Assembly: GCF_905171765.1 (NCBI RefSeq)
Contig: NC_053391.1
Coordinates: 188,676,559-188,740,558 of the forward strand
Length of the DNA: 64,000 nt
DNA from: Bufo bufo
Taxonomy: Eukaryota; Chordata; Amphibia; Anura; Bufonidae
Reading direction: 5' to 3'
Shown piece by piece: positions 43,762 through 54,601 of the stretch (the first letter of the stretch is position 1; each line of letters starts with the position of its first letter). A program made the translations under genes and the position numbers. The notes below the pieces were generated by a model. That model saw nothing but the letters and a program-made list of their open reading frames with translations. It was not told where the DNA came from and made no database searches.

Positions 43762-44125
43762 AGGCATGATGGTGGCAGCAGTAGCAGCCGTACAGAACTT
43801 GATAGTATGCAAGCTGCAGCAGTGGCATGATGGAGGAGGCAGCAGGAGTCATACAGAACATGATGGTAGGCACGTCGTAGCAATGGCCTGATGGTTGAAG
43901 TGGCATGTTGGATAGGGCAGCAGCAGCCGTACAGAATATGATGGTAGGCAGGTTGCAGCAGTGACATAAGAGCGTTGGCGGCAGCAGCCGTACAGAATGT
44001 GATAGTAGGCAAGTCGCAGTAGTGGCATGATGGAGAGAGCAGCAGCCGTATAGAACATGAATGTAGACAGGTCACAGCAGTGGCTTGATGGCAGAATGAC
44101 ATGATGGAGGCAGGCAGCGATAGTG
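43762..44125 (-). repeat. Tandem array of about 65-70-bp units, 3' region of hAT copy B
   Basis: There are five to six imperfect units containing CAGTGGCATGATGG, GCAGCAGCCGTACAGAA and ATGGTAGGCA. One more unit lies at 39387-39451, separated by the 4.3-kb insertion. The array lies just downstream of the transposase stop. Confidence 0.85.
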
Positions 44126-44156
44126 GCAAGATGGGGCACCTAAAGTAGGGCCAGAT

Positions 44157-46140
44157 CTACTCATCAGCCTCAGCTGGAGGATTGTGGATATCCTCCTGAA
44201 TCCAGGCTTGGTTCATTTTGAAAAAATTTATGTTTTGGACACTGGAAGAGGATAAGTTGGTCCGTTTGTGTGTCACCACGCCCCCTGCGACGCTGAAAAC
44301 CCTCTCTGACACTGGAGACTAAGCAAGAATGAAGAAAGGGAGCATGCTGTGCTAGTTCGAGACACTGTTCCAGTCTGCGTGCTCAGAAATCCATGGGGTC
44401 AGGGAACAGGGTATGTGCCAGAGACTGGCCAAAGTTTAGGTAGGCCTAAACCTAGGCAATGAGGTGCTGACTGGCCTCAGCCTTGAGCTGCACGTGGAAA
44501 AACTGCTACATTATGTTGGCGAGACTGAAATGGCTGCTGTAGCTTTTGCTGCTTGTGGCGGCATGAGGGGGTTGACTCTGCGATGAGTGGAGAGGGGCCT
44601 CCCTTTCAGACACACTGGCGGCAGGCGTCTGCTTGTCGTAAACTGCGGCAAGCTGCGTGCACGATGTTTCTGGGTAATAACCTAATTTTTCCTCCCTTTC
44701 TGTGAGAGAAAAAAATTCCCCCATTTGGCTTGGTAGCAAGGGTCTAAAAAGCATTGTTATCCAGTAATCATCAGACTGCTTGATGTCACCGAACCACCTG
44801 TCACTGCGTAAGCAAGTAAGCATACAGGTAACCAAATGGCCTGCATACCATTCTTTAGACTTCCGCCCCGCACTGAGACGATTGGGTGTCATGGGTGTCA
44901 TGGCTGGTATTACTGTCATCATCACCCACTTTCTCCTCCAACTCTGAATCCTCTTCCTCCTCCTCAAGTGGCAGCACTCCCCCATGGGAGTTTCTCACTG
45001 TGGTTACCCAACAGCTACAGGGTGGACAGCAAGATGTGTTAGTTGTTCTTTCTCCTACTTCTCTACTTGTTGCATGAGCATCAGCGTCTCTTCAAAAATA
45101 CATATGAAGGACAGCTGCAGCATGAACAGCATAAGCTGCCACTGCCCAACCTGGAATCAACATATGCTCCCTGCTCAGGTCTGGTGCATGACCAAATTGT
45201 TCTCGACTTTCCATTGCTCGTACAGACGCTTGAGCATGTGCAATGTTGAATTCCAGCGAGTTGGAACATAAATTAAACAGTGAGGCTGCAGACATTTCTG
45301 ATGCTGTAAGTCCAGAAGAACATTTCTCACCACATGAGAATGGCTGAAAAGAAGGACAGTCTCCTGGACATTGCCAGCACCTTGCGCAAGCCAGTGCATT
45401 TTTTTTAAAGGCCATGTAGGGAGCATGTGTTACTTCCCCCATGTTCAGGGCAGCCAGGATGTTGCGCCCATTGTCGCTGACTACCTTGCCCAGTTGGAGT
45501 CAGCGGGGTGACAGCCAGCAGGATGTTTGCTATTTGATGTACTTTAGCTGAAACTGCTCACCGGTGTAGCTACTGTTGTCCAGGCTGATCAACTTCAACA
45601 CAGCATGGCAATGCTTGACTTGCCACATCTGATAGGAAGGAGGGGTAGTATGAGCATTGCTGTTCCCTGCTGCTGTTGGGGACGGGACCGTGTCTATGGT
45701 GGAGGAGGCAGATAAGTGTCTGCTTTGTGAGCCATATGGTGGGAGGGCATCAAAAGGACTTTGTCTTATTGGGCCTAAGCCACCCACAGTGTCAGTGGCA
45801 TCACCAGATCCCAAAGCAGACATGACCCTGGCTATTCTTTGGGAGATACGTAGGCTCTGCTCTTTATCGCTTCCGCCACTGCCCTTCACTGATGTTGCCT
45901 CCTTCTCATCGCCCCGATCCGGCCCCCAGGTCCTTTCCAGCAGTCTTCATCGGAGTCCTTACCCTTACCTGCCGCTTTTATCAGATGTTCAGATATCATG
46001 GTCAGCTCCATAGCTCCCCGCCCCTGCTCTGCATTTTCACGACTGCCACTGTCGCTGCCCCCATTGCAAATGCCGTGGCTACATGTGCCACTATTACCAC
46101 CACCATCAACAAAGGTATGCATAGGGTCCCCGGTCTCCTC
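44157..46140 (-). pseudogene. BED-type hAT transposase, copy B, degenerate
   Basis: On the minus strand the N-terminal region (MSALGSGDATDTVGGLG, near 45790) matches copy A, but the BED finger that should follow is deleted. Next come VVSDNGRNILAALN (the first catalytic Asp region, near 45480) and VPTRWNSTLHMLKRLYEQ (near 45215-45270). The C-terminal dimerisation domain (SERVFSVAGGVVTHKRTNL, then KMNQAWIQEDI) ends at the stop 44159-44157. Several frameshifts separate these blocks (for example 45420-45460 and 44330-44500). Such proteins bind their termini through BED fingers and cut DNA with an RNase H-like DDE fold. This copy is inactive. Confidence 0.85.
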
Positions 46141-46471
46141 CCCAAACTCCTCCTAAGGGCAGCCAATGGTGACGGCTCTGTCACAAGTCGTCAACAGGGA
46201 GACTCTCTTGACAATGTGCCGTAGGGCATGTTTTTTTTTTTCTTGCCACTTCTTAGGAAAAAGGAAGGTGCGGGAGGAACACTGTGACCCCTAACTCCAA
46301 GGAATGATGTCGGACTCTAAGGAATGATATCGGACTTCAAAGTCACCTCCACATTATCCTGCTGCGTCTGAAAGGAAGAGTGAGCCATCCAATTCACAAT
46401 CTCATCCTCTTTCTCCTCAACCATAATGTTACGCCTTTCTGAAGTCAACAAAGACAACTGCGGCCTACTAC
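46141..46471 (-). other. 5' untranslated part of hAT copy B
   Basis: This lies upstream of the transposase on the minus strand and ends with the duplication CCTACTAC (46464-46471), where the next hAT inserted. The sequence continues at 49904. No separate gene. Confidence 0.6.
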
Positions 46472-49400
46472 TAGAGATGGCCCGAACTATCCGACGGCGA
46501 ACAGTTCCCGGCGAACATAGCTTGTTCGCGTTCGCCTCTGCCGGGCGAACACATGCGATGTTCGGTCCGCCCCCTATACATCATCATTGAGCAAACTTTG
46601 ACCCTGTACCTCACAGTCAGCAGACACATTCCAGCCAATCAGCAGCATACCCTCCCTCCCAGACCCTCCCACCTCCTGCACAGCATCCATTTTAGATTCA
46701 TTCTGAAGCTGCAGTCTTAGTGAGAGGAGGGAGACTGTAACTGCTGCTGATTTAATTGGGAAATCGATAGCTAGGCTAGTGAATTCAGTGTCCACTCCAG
46801 TCCTGAAAGACTCATCTGATCTCTGCTGTAAGGACAGCGTCCTGACAGCACCCCAAAAAGCCCTTTTTAGGGCTGCAACATTAGTCTGCTTTTTTTTTTT
46901 CCTTTATATACATATTGCAGTTGCCTGGCCTGCCTGTGTGTGAGGAGCTGCAGGCCCACAGACTGTAGTGTGCCCACTGCCAGTGCTCACCCCTGTCATT
47001 CCGTGTGGCACAGGACTTTGCTTAAAAAAAGGCACTTAATTTTTACACTTTAATCTAAGGTTAGTTGCCTGCCAGTGTGTGTCAGGCTGACTTCCACTGA
47101 CTGTAGTGTGCCCACTGCCAGTGCCCACCACTCATACCGGCTGGCACAGGACTTTGCATAAAAAAGGCATTTAATTTTTACACTTTAGTGTAATTTCAGC
47201 TGCTTGCCTGCTGCTAGTGTGTGTCAGGCCGACTTCAACTGACTGTAGTGTGCCCACTGCCAGTGCCCACCCCTGTCATCCCGTGTGGCACAGGACTTTG
47301 CTTAAAAAAAAGGCACTTAATTTTTACACTTTAATCTAAGGTTAGTTGCCTGCCAGTGTGTGTCAGGCTGACTTCCACTGACTGTAGTGTGCCCACTGCC
47401 AGTGCCCACCACTCATACCGGCTGGCACAGGACTTTGCATAAAAAAGGCATTTAATTTTTACACTTTAGTGTAATTTCAGCTGCTTGCCTGCTGCTAGTG
47501 TGTGTCAGGCCGACTTCAACTGACTGTAGTGTGCCCACTGCCAGTGCCCACCCCTGTCATCCCGTGTGGCACAGGACTTTGCTTAAAAAAAAGGCACTTC
47601 ATTTTTACACTTTAATCTAAGGTTAGTTGCCTGCCAGTGTGTGTCAGGCCGACTTCAACTGACTGTAGTGTGCCCACTGCCAGTGCCCACCCCTGTCATC
47701 CCGAGTGGCACAGGACTTTGCTTAAAAAATAGGCACTTAATTTTTACACTTTAATCTAAGGTTAGTTGCCTGCCAGTGTGTGTCAGGCTGACTTCCACTG
47801 ACTGTAGTGTGCCCACTGCCAGTGCCCACCACTCATACCGGCTGGCACAGGACTTTGCATAAAAAAGGCATTTAATTTTTACACTTTAGTGTAATTTCAG
47901 CTGCTTGCCTGCTGCTAGTGTGTGTCAGGCCGACTTCAACTGACTGTAGTGTGCCCACTGCCAGTGCCCACCCCTGTCATCCCGTGTGGCACAGGACTTT
48001 GCTTAAAAAAAAGGCACTTCATTTTTACACTTTAATCTAAGGTTAGTTGCCTGCCAGTGTGTGTCAGGCCGACTTCAACTGACTGTAGTGTGCCCACTGC
48101 CAGTGCCCACCCCTGTCATCCCGAGTGGCACAGGACTTTGCTTAAAAAATAGGCACTTAATTTTTACACTTTAATCTAAGGTTAGTTGCCTGCCAGTGTG
48201 TGTCAGGCTGACTTCCACTGACTGTAGTGTGCCCACTGCCAGTGCCCACCACTCATACCGGCTGGCACAGGACTTTGCTTAAAAAAGGCATTTAATTTTT
48301 ACACTTTAATTTATTTCAGCTGCTTGCCTGCTGCTAGTGTGTGTCAGGCCGACTTCAACTGACTGTAGTGTGCCCACTGCCAGTGCCCACCCCTGTCATA
48401 CGAGTGGCACAGGACTTTGCTTAAAAAATAGGCACTTAATTTTTACACTTTAATCTAAGGTTAGTTGCCTGCCAGTGTGTGTCAGGCTGACTTCCACTGA
48501 CTGTAGTGTGCCCACTGCCAGTGCCCACCACTCATACCGGCTGGCACAGGACTTTGCATAAAAAAGGCATTTAATTTTTACACTTAGTGTAATTTCAGCT
48601 GCTTGCCTGCTGCTAGTGTGTGTCAGGCCGACTTCAACTGACTGTAGTGTGCCCACTGCCAGTGCCAACCACTGATACCGGGTGGCACAGTAGCTTGCCG
48701 ATAAATAAGGCATTTAATTTTTAGACAGTAGTCTAAATTCAGTTGCTTGCCTGCTGCCAGTGTGTGTCAGGCCCGCTTCCACTGACTGTAGTGTGCCCAC
48801 TGCCAGTGCCAACCACTGATACCGGGTGGCACAGTAGCTTGCCGATAAATAAGGCATTTAATTTTTAGACAGTAGTCTAAATTCAGTTGCTTGCCTGCTG
48901 CCAGTGTGTGTCAGGCCCTCTTCCACTGACTGTAGTGTGCCCACTGCCAGTGCCAACCACTCATACCGGGTGGCACAGTAGCTTGCCGATAAATAAGGCA
49001 TTTAATTTTTACACTTTAGTGTAATTTCAGTTGCTTGCCTGCTGCCAGTGTGTGTCAGGCCCGCTTCTACTGACTGTAGTGTGCCCACTGCCAGTGCCAA
49101 CCACTGATACCATCTCCCCGTTCGAAAAATCTATTCAATAAATGGCACCCAGATTGGGGACGTTAGAGGGATTAAACTGATGAGAATAGTACTACAGAAA
49201 ATACCACTCATATCGGGTGTGACAGTAAATTGCACGGCGCAGACGCAGTCACCGTGGATAAAAACAAAGGGGAGGGAGCCAGCGTTTTTTTAACCATCTC
49301 CCCGTTCGAAAAATCAATTCAATTGACCTTTCGGGGACCCTTGGTGTTGTACGTGGCTGGGTGGAGGAAGAAACCTTCAATGACATCACCGGGACGTGGC

Positions 49401-49895
49401 TAGCTTGGTATCCAACCTTGTGCAAATGGGGAGTTTGCGGTTGTGCAAATGAACTGTTTGCGGTGCATTAAAAGGGGAGTTTGGTCTGTCAATGTCTGTG
49501 ATGCGGGCGTAACCCTTACACTACCTGATCGATACAACATCATACCTGATCGTATACACACACTGGATGTTTTAAAGCACGTTATTCCAAACAATTTAGG
49601 AATGTTAGTTGATTTATGCCCTTTAATGGATTAAAACCCGACTCTGCGTCCACTACGTAATTTTCCATGGGAGTTTTGCCATAGATCCCCCTCCGGCATG
49701 CCACAGTCCAGGTGTTAGACCCCTTGAAACAACTTTCTCATCACTATTGTGGCCAGAAAGAGTCCCTGTGGGTTTTAAAATTCGCCTGTCTATTGAAGTC
49801 TATGGCGGTTCGCCCGGTTCGCCAGTTCGCGAACATTTGCGGAAGTTCTCGTTCGCTGTTCGCGAACTGAAAATTTTATGTTCGCGACATCACTA
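46472..49895. mobile_element. Non-autonomous hAT carrying a satellite array
   Basis: A perfect 8-bp duplication CCTACTAC (46464-46471 and 49896-49903) flanks termini TAGAGATGGCCCGAA and the complement of TAGTGATGTCGCGAA. Subterminal DNA is rich in TTCGC words (GTTCGCGAAC near 49852-49876). Most of the interior is a 141-bp satellite (46930-49110). ATCTCCCCGTTCGAAAAAT occurs twice (49110 and 49297). No transposase is encoded, so it depended on one supplied in trans. Confidence 0.92.
46930..49110. repeat. 141-bp satellite with higher-order organisation
   Basis: There are about 15 head-to-tail units with core GCCTGC(C/T)...CAGTGTGTGTCAGG, ACTGACTGTAGTGTGCCCAC and GGCACAGGACTTTGC. Three variants can be followed: A (GACTTCCACTG, CTCATACCGGC), B (GACTTCAACTG, CATCCCGTG) and B' (CATCCCGAG). 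The order A-B-B' recurs from about 47376, 47797 and 48220, a higher-order period near 422 bp. The right end has a fourth variant with CAGTAGCTTGCCGATAAATA. Confidence 0.92.
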
Positions 49896-49903
49896 CCTAC
49901 TAC

Positions 49904-50208
49904 TACCACTACTTCTGGCCAGATAACTGGTGCTGCAACTACCCACATTCTGGCTCTGGGTCTTTTGCTTGGAACCCTTCCATAGCACTGACATTTTTGG
50001 GCCTCTCATATAATGTTGTGCATTACCCTGTTTATTGTTGTAGTAATCACGTATATATATTCTGGTTTAAATTAATTGAACAATCCCAAAAAATAATTAA
50101 ATTCCAACCGTTTGGAAATATGATTCACAGAAATGGACGCTCAATTTCTTGTTATCACTCATGGGTAGATTGCTGTCCAACCCTGTGTTTTGCTGTAGTA
50201 ATCATGTA
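49904..50208 (-). other. hAT copy B 5' region, part 1
   Basis: Matches the complement of 24460-24640 in copy A (CAGAATGTGGG, CACCAGTTATCTGGC). It ends inside a tandem repeat at the Tc1 insertion site (TA at 50209). Confidence 0.75.
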
Positions 50209-50625
50209 TACAGTTGCAAGAAAAAGTATGTGAACCCTTTGGAATGATATGGATTTCTGCACAAATTGGTCATAAAATGTGATCTGATCTTCATCTAAGT
50301 GACTACAATAGACAATCATAGTCTGCTTAAACTAATAACACACAAAGAATTAAATGTTACCATGTTTTTATTGAACACACCATGTATACATTCACAGTGC
50401 AGGTGGAAAAAATATGTCAACCCCTAGACTAATGACATCTCCAAGAGCTAATTGGAGTGAGGTGTCCAACTGGAGTCCAAGATTGGAGGTGTTGGTTACA
50501 GCTGCCCTATAAAAAAACACACACCAGTTCTGGGTTTGCTTTTCACAAGAAGCATTGCCTGATGTGAATGATGCCTCGCACAAAAGAGCTCTCAGAAGAT
50601 CTACGATTAAGAATTGTTGACTTAA

Positions 50626-51097
50626 AGAGGACCTTTCACCGATTATGACAATGTGAACTAAGTATACAGACATGGAGAGCGGCGCCCGGGGATCTCACTG
50701 CACTTACTATTATCTCTGGGCGCCGCTCCGTTCTCCTGCTATGCCCTCCGGTATCTTCGGTCACAAAATTATGGTAGGCAGAGTCTGCCCTTGTTCTGCT
50801 GTAGCGCTGGCCAATCGCATTGCAGAGCTCACAGCCTGGGAGAAAATAACCTCCCAGGCTGTGAGCTCTGCACTGCGATTGGTCAGCGCTACAGCAGAAC
50901 AAGGGCAGACTCCGCCTACCATAACTTAGTGACTGAAATCTCCGCCTACTATAACTTACTGAGCGAAGATACCGGAGGGCATAACGGGAGAACGGAGCGG
51001 CGCCCAGGGATAATAGTAAGTGCAGTGAGCTCCCCGGGCGCCGCTCTACATGTATGTATACTTAGTTCACATTGTCATAATAGGTGAAAGGTCCTCT
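50626..51097. mobile_element. TTAA foldback MITE, AGAGGACC family
   Basis: TTAA at 50622-50625 and 51098-51101. Termini AGAGGACCTTTCACC and GGTGAAAGGTCCTCT. The whole element is a near-palindrome around CTGGGAGAAAATAACCTCCCAG (about 50836-50857) with arms of about 215-240 bp. The right arm has a roughly 30-bp duplication (TCCGCCTACYATAACTTA repeated). piggyBac-type target duplication. Confidence 0.92.
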
Positions 51098-51292
51098 TTA
51101 AATAAAGCTGGAAAGGGTTATAAAAGTATCTCCAAAAGCCTTGCTGTTCATCAGTCCACGGTAAGACAAATTGTCTATAAATGGATAAAGTTCAGCACTG
51201 CTGCTACTCTCCCTAGGAGTGGCCGTCCTGTAAAGATGACTGCAAGAGCACAGCGCAGACTGCTCAATGAGGTGAAGAAGAATCCTAGAGTG

Positions 51293-52281
51293 TGTCACGG
51301 CGGGGAGTGGGGGAAACCCCCCACCGTGCGGTGTCAAAGGGTAAGGGGGATCAGCCTGGCCAAAAGGAGTGATAAGGGAGCAGGTCACTCCTACCGCATC
51401 CCTAATCCTCTCCCTGACTCCTCACCGTTTGAGCGGACCCCGATGGTAGGATGGCTCATACACGGGATACGTAATATCCTGAGTCGCCCTGGAAATCCCT
51501 CACATAGGAGCAGGGGAGAGACTACCTGTTCATCCTCAACACGGAGGAACAGGAGTCTCTAACTAAGGCCAGGCTGCAAGCAGAGGGGAACACATACAGC
51601 ATATGGAGATGGCAGGTAAGTGAAACCAGACACACTGACTGAAACCCGTGCACAAGTGCTAGTGTCCACACAACATCAAAGGACACAGCACACACCACGA
51701 ACCACACAGGGACCCAGGACACTCATAGCTGCAATAAATGTGAAACAGGGGAATGTCTAAACAACATGCTGGACACCAAACACTACCAGACATGTAACAC
51801 CAAAAATAGACATACCAACACCCTGATCAAAACCCACTCCATGCACAAAGGGACAGGAAGGGAAGGAGACACTGTGATAACATTGATGACCACAAGGGTG
51901 GCCCTCACTGGACAGATGGAACAGAGAACCACCAGCATACACCAAGGCTGGAGGAACACTGGGCTTCAAGCATCCAGCAGAGACTAAATAAGCCCAAGCA
52001 CCACACCCCACACACACATAAACCCAGTATTCACAAAACACTAGGAAGGGAGTTAACCCTTCCAACACCAGACAAGGGAAGGCTACAACTCAAAGGGGAA
52101 GTGCACACACAAGCATACTAAACCAAATGTTACCACCGGCAACAGCATGCGTGGCAACCATGTCACGGCAATCACCCAGAAGGCCCAAGACACTGCCACC
52201 GCATGCTCTCACAGCAACACGTTGCCTCGGGCAACCGCAAGTGTGGCAACAGTGTACACGCGCAAACCAAAGGCCGTGACA
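51293..52281. repeat. Solo LTR (989 bp)
   Basis: TGTCACGGCG...GGCCGTGACA ends with a 5-bp duplication GAGTG (51288-51292) / GAGTT (52282-52286). The uninterrupted copy at 63400 reads AGAGTGTCAGCTAAAG, exactly the sequence left when the insert and one duplicate are removed. TG...CA ends and 5-bp duplication fit an LTR left by recombination between two LTRs. No coding region is present. A DNA element with similar ends cannot be wholly excluded. Confidence 0.75.
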
Positions 52282-53284
52282 GAGTTTCAGCTAAAGACTT
52301 ACAAAAGTCTCTGGCATATGCTAACATCCCTGTTAGCGAATCTATGATACGTAAAACACTAAACAAGAATGGATTTCATGGGAGGATATCACAGAGGAAG
52401 CCACTGCTGTAAAAAAAAAAACATTGCTGCACGTTTACAGTTTGCACAAGAGCACCTGGATGTTCCAAAGCAGTACTGGCAAAATATTCTGTGGACAGAT
52501 GAAACCAAAGTTGAGTTGTTTGGAAGAAACACACAACACTATGTGTGGAGAAAAAGAGGCACAGCACACCAACATCAAAACCTCATCCCAACTGTGAAGT
52601 ATGGTGGTAGGGGCATCATGGTTTGGGGCTGCTTTGCTGCGTCAGGGCCTGGACGGATTGCTATCATCATAGGAAAAATGAATTCCCAAGTTTATCAAGA
52701 CATTTTGCAGGAGAACTTAAGGCCATCTGTCCACCAGCTGAAGCTCAACAGAAGATGGGTGTTGAAACAGGACAACGACCCAAAGCATAGAAGTAAATCA
52801 ACAACAGAATGGCTTAAACAGAAGAAAATACGCCTTCTGGAGTGGCCCAGTCAGAGTCCTGACCTCAACCCGATTGAGATGCTGTGGCATGACCTCAAGA
52901 AAGCGATTCACACCAGACATCCCAAGAATATTGCTGAACTGAAAACGGTTCTGTAAAGAGGAATGGTCAAGAATTACTCCTGACGTTGTGCACGTCTGAT
53001 CTGCGACTACAGGAAAACATTTGGTTGAAGTTATTGCTGCCAAAGGAGGTTCAAACCAGTTATTAAATCAAGGTTCACATACTTTTTCCACCTGCACTGT
53101 GAATGTTTACATGGTGTGTTCAATAAAAACATGGTAAGATTTAATTATTTGTCTGTTATTAGTTTAAGCAGACTGTGATTGTCTATTGTTGTGACTTAGA
53201 TAAAGATCAGATCACATTATATGACCAATTTGTGCAGAAATCCATATCATTCCAAAGGGTTCACATACTTTTCTTGCAACTGTA

Positions 53285-53790
53285 TATGCTGGTTTATTAA
53301 ATTGAACAATCCCATATAAAATTAATCTCCAACCGCTTGGAAATGGAATTCACAGAAATGAACAATTGAGGCTTGATGCTCAATTTCATGTTAACACTCA
53401 CAGGTAGATTGCTGTCCTACCCTGTGTTTTGCTATAGTAATCATGTATATATACTGGTTTAATTAAACTGAACAATTCCCCCAAAAATTAAATTCTAACC
53501 ATGTGGAAAAGGAATTCACATAAACGGACAATTGAGGCTTGACGCTCAATTTCACATTATCACTCACAGCTAGATTGCTGCCCTACCCTATGTTTTGCTT
53601 TAGTAAATTAAATTGAATTTGTTTAATTAAATTGAACAAGTTCCAAAATAAATACAGTATATAATTCCAACCTTACAATTGAGGCGTGACGATTAATATC
53701 GTGTTAACACTCACAGTAAAATTGTAACCGTAGTGTGTTGGTATAATGATCACCTATATGCTGGTTTCATTACATTCAATAACATCCTCC
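53285..53790 (-). repeat. 178-bp tandem repeat at the 5' side of hAT copy B
   Basis: There are about three and a half units with TTAAATTGAACAA, AATTGAGGCTTGA(T/C)GCTCAATTTC and TAGATTGCTG(T/C)CCTACCCT. The first half unit lies before the Tc1 at 50060-50208. The interval 53790-54025 matches the complement of 24126-24370 in copy A. Confidence 0.85.
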
Positions 53791-54189
53791 CCCTAAAAAA
53801 AAATATAAAAAATTGGAACTCAACTGTGTGTGTGGAGATAATAAATGGATTTAGCCCTAATGTTTCATTCTTAATCAATGATGTATATGGTTTTTCAAAC
53901 TAAAACCAAAATAAAAAATGTAATTAAATATGTGCGATGACCTGACACAAAGTTATCACTAGTATTCTATATGCTATATGCTAGATTGATGGTAGAACAC
54001 ATGTTGTACAGTTTTCTCTTATTCCATCCACTACTCCCCAAAAAAAGGATTTATATGAAAATTAGGAAAAAATTCAAGTATTTCTTTGCAGGTAGCTGCT
54101 TTTAAGGTTTGCAGCAGCTGCAGTTCTGTTAGGAGGCTCAGCCAACCTCATCTCCTCTCCTGGCTTGGTCCTAAGTGGTTCACTCACCC
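53791..54189. other. hAT copy B outer end and right terminal region of the TTAA block
   Basis: Positions 53791-54025 are homologous in inverse to 24126-24370. Beyond 54025 the homology stops. 54026-54178 ends in GGTCCTAAGTGG, the inverse of the block's left terminus. Confidence 0.55.
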
Positions 54190-54193
54190 TTAA

Positions 54194-54601
54194 ATTATAA
54201 ATTAAAGAACATTTTGGGGTTAGTTTTACTCTCTTTGGCAATGAGTCTCCCTGTCTATAGCTTGGCTGCCTTTATCTGGCTTTTACATATTATATTTTCT
54301 TTATTATAGTTTTTCAATGCTTCTTTCATGTTTTAGTGATTTTAAATACTTTCTTTTTGTCATTTATTGGCCGACTTTACATTTCTATTTATCCACATGT
54401 TTCTTGTTCCTCACCCTTTTATTTGCTTTAAAAATATCCCATTTTGTGGATGTATTTTTATTTTTGAGGACATGTCCCAGTTAGTGAGGCTGATAGTCAC
54501 TCTCCGCTGGTCAATTTAGCTTTTTGGAAGTCTGAGGTTTTTGGGCTTCCCTGAAGAAATTGGAGGTGTGTGTCTGTTGCTCTGTCAAGTCTATTGGTTA
54601 A
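54194..54601 (-). mobile_element. CR1 LINE, endonuclease-RT linker
   Basis: This resumes the CR1 after the 30.5-kb block: GTTAGTTTTACTCTCTTTGGC and following sequence is the coding linker on the minus strand, badly decayed. It ends at the TAA where the 416-bp MITE inserted. Confidence 0.65.

Larger units (their letters stand above)
50571..53067 (+). pseudogene. Tc1-like transposase, family 3, split by two insertions
   Basis: The start at 50571 reads [17 protein letters not shown] and stops at the MITE. The helix-turn-helix resumes after 51101 ([20 protein letters not shown]) and runs to the LTR at 51292. The second helix and catalytic domain resume at 52287 (KDLQKSLAYANIPVSE). Past an A-run frameshift near 52412 the core has WTDETKVELFG, KQDNDPKHRS and [10 protein letters not shown], so the DDE triad is intact. 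A TAA after ELKTVL (52954) and further shifts disrupt the last 40 codons. It cannot be expressed as one protein. Confidence 0.93.
50209..53284 (+). mobile_element. Tc1-like transposon, family 3, copy B, with two nested insertions
   Basis: TA-flanked; CAGTTGCAAGAAAAAGTATG at 50211 and its complement end at 53282. Long inverted repeats of about 190 bp. The 3.07-kb length is a 1.6-kb Tc1 plus a 472-bp TTAA foldback MITE (50626-51097) and a 989-bp solo LTR (51293-52281). The copy at 62779-64000 lacks both and shows the empty sites. It lies in the 178-bp tandem repeat of hAT copy B. Confidence 0.95.
23689..54193. mobile_element. 30.5-kb TTAA-bounded composite block inside CR1
   Basis: TTAA at 23689-23692 is followed by CCACTTCAGTACC. 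On the right GGTCCTAAGTGG is followed after 11 bp by TTAA at 54190-54193. CR1 linker sequence stops on the left and resumes on the right in the same order and strand. The block is best read as a piggyBac-type element swollen by nested insertions. The 11-bp offset at the right end is unexplained, and the outer element is recognised only at its ends (23693-24125 and 54026-54189). Confidence 0.6.

Noticed and set aside
51522..52366. Frames of 60-100 codons in the 989-bp insert
   Set aside because: No retroviral or other domain is visible, and the insert is bounded as a solo LTR.
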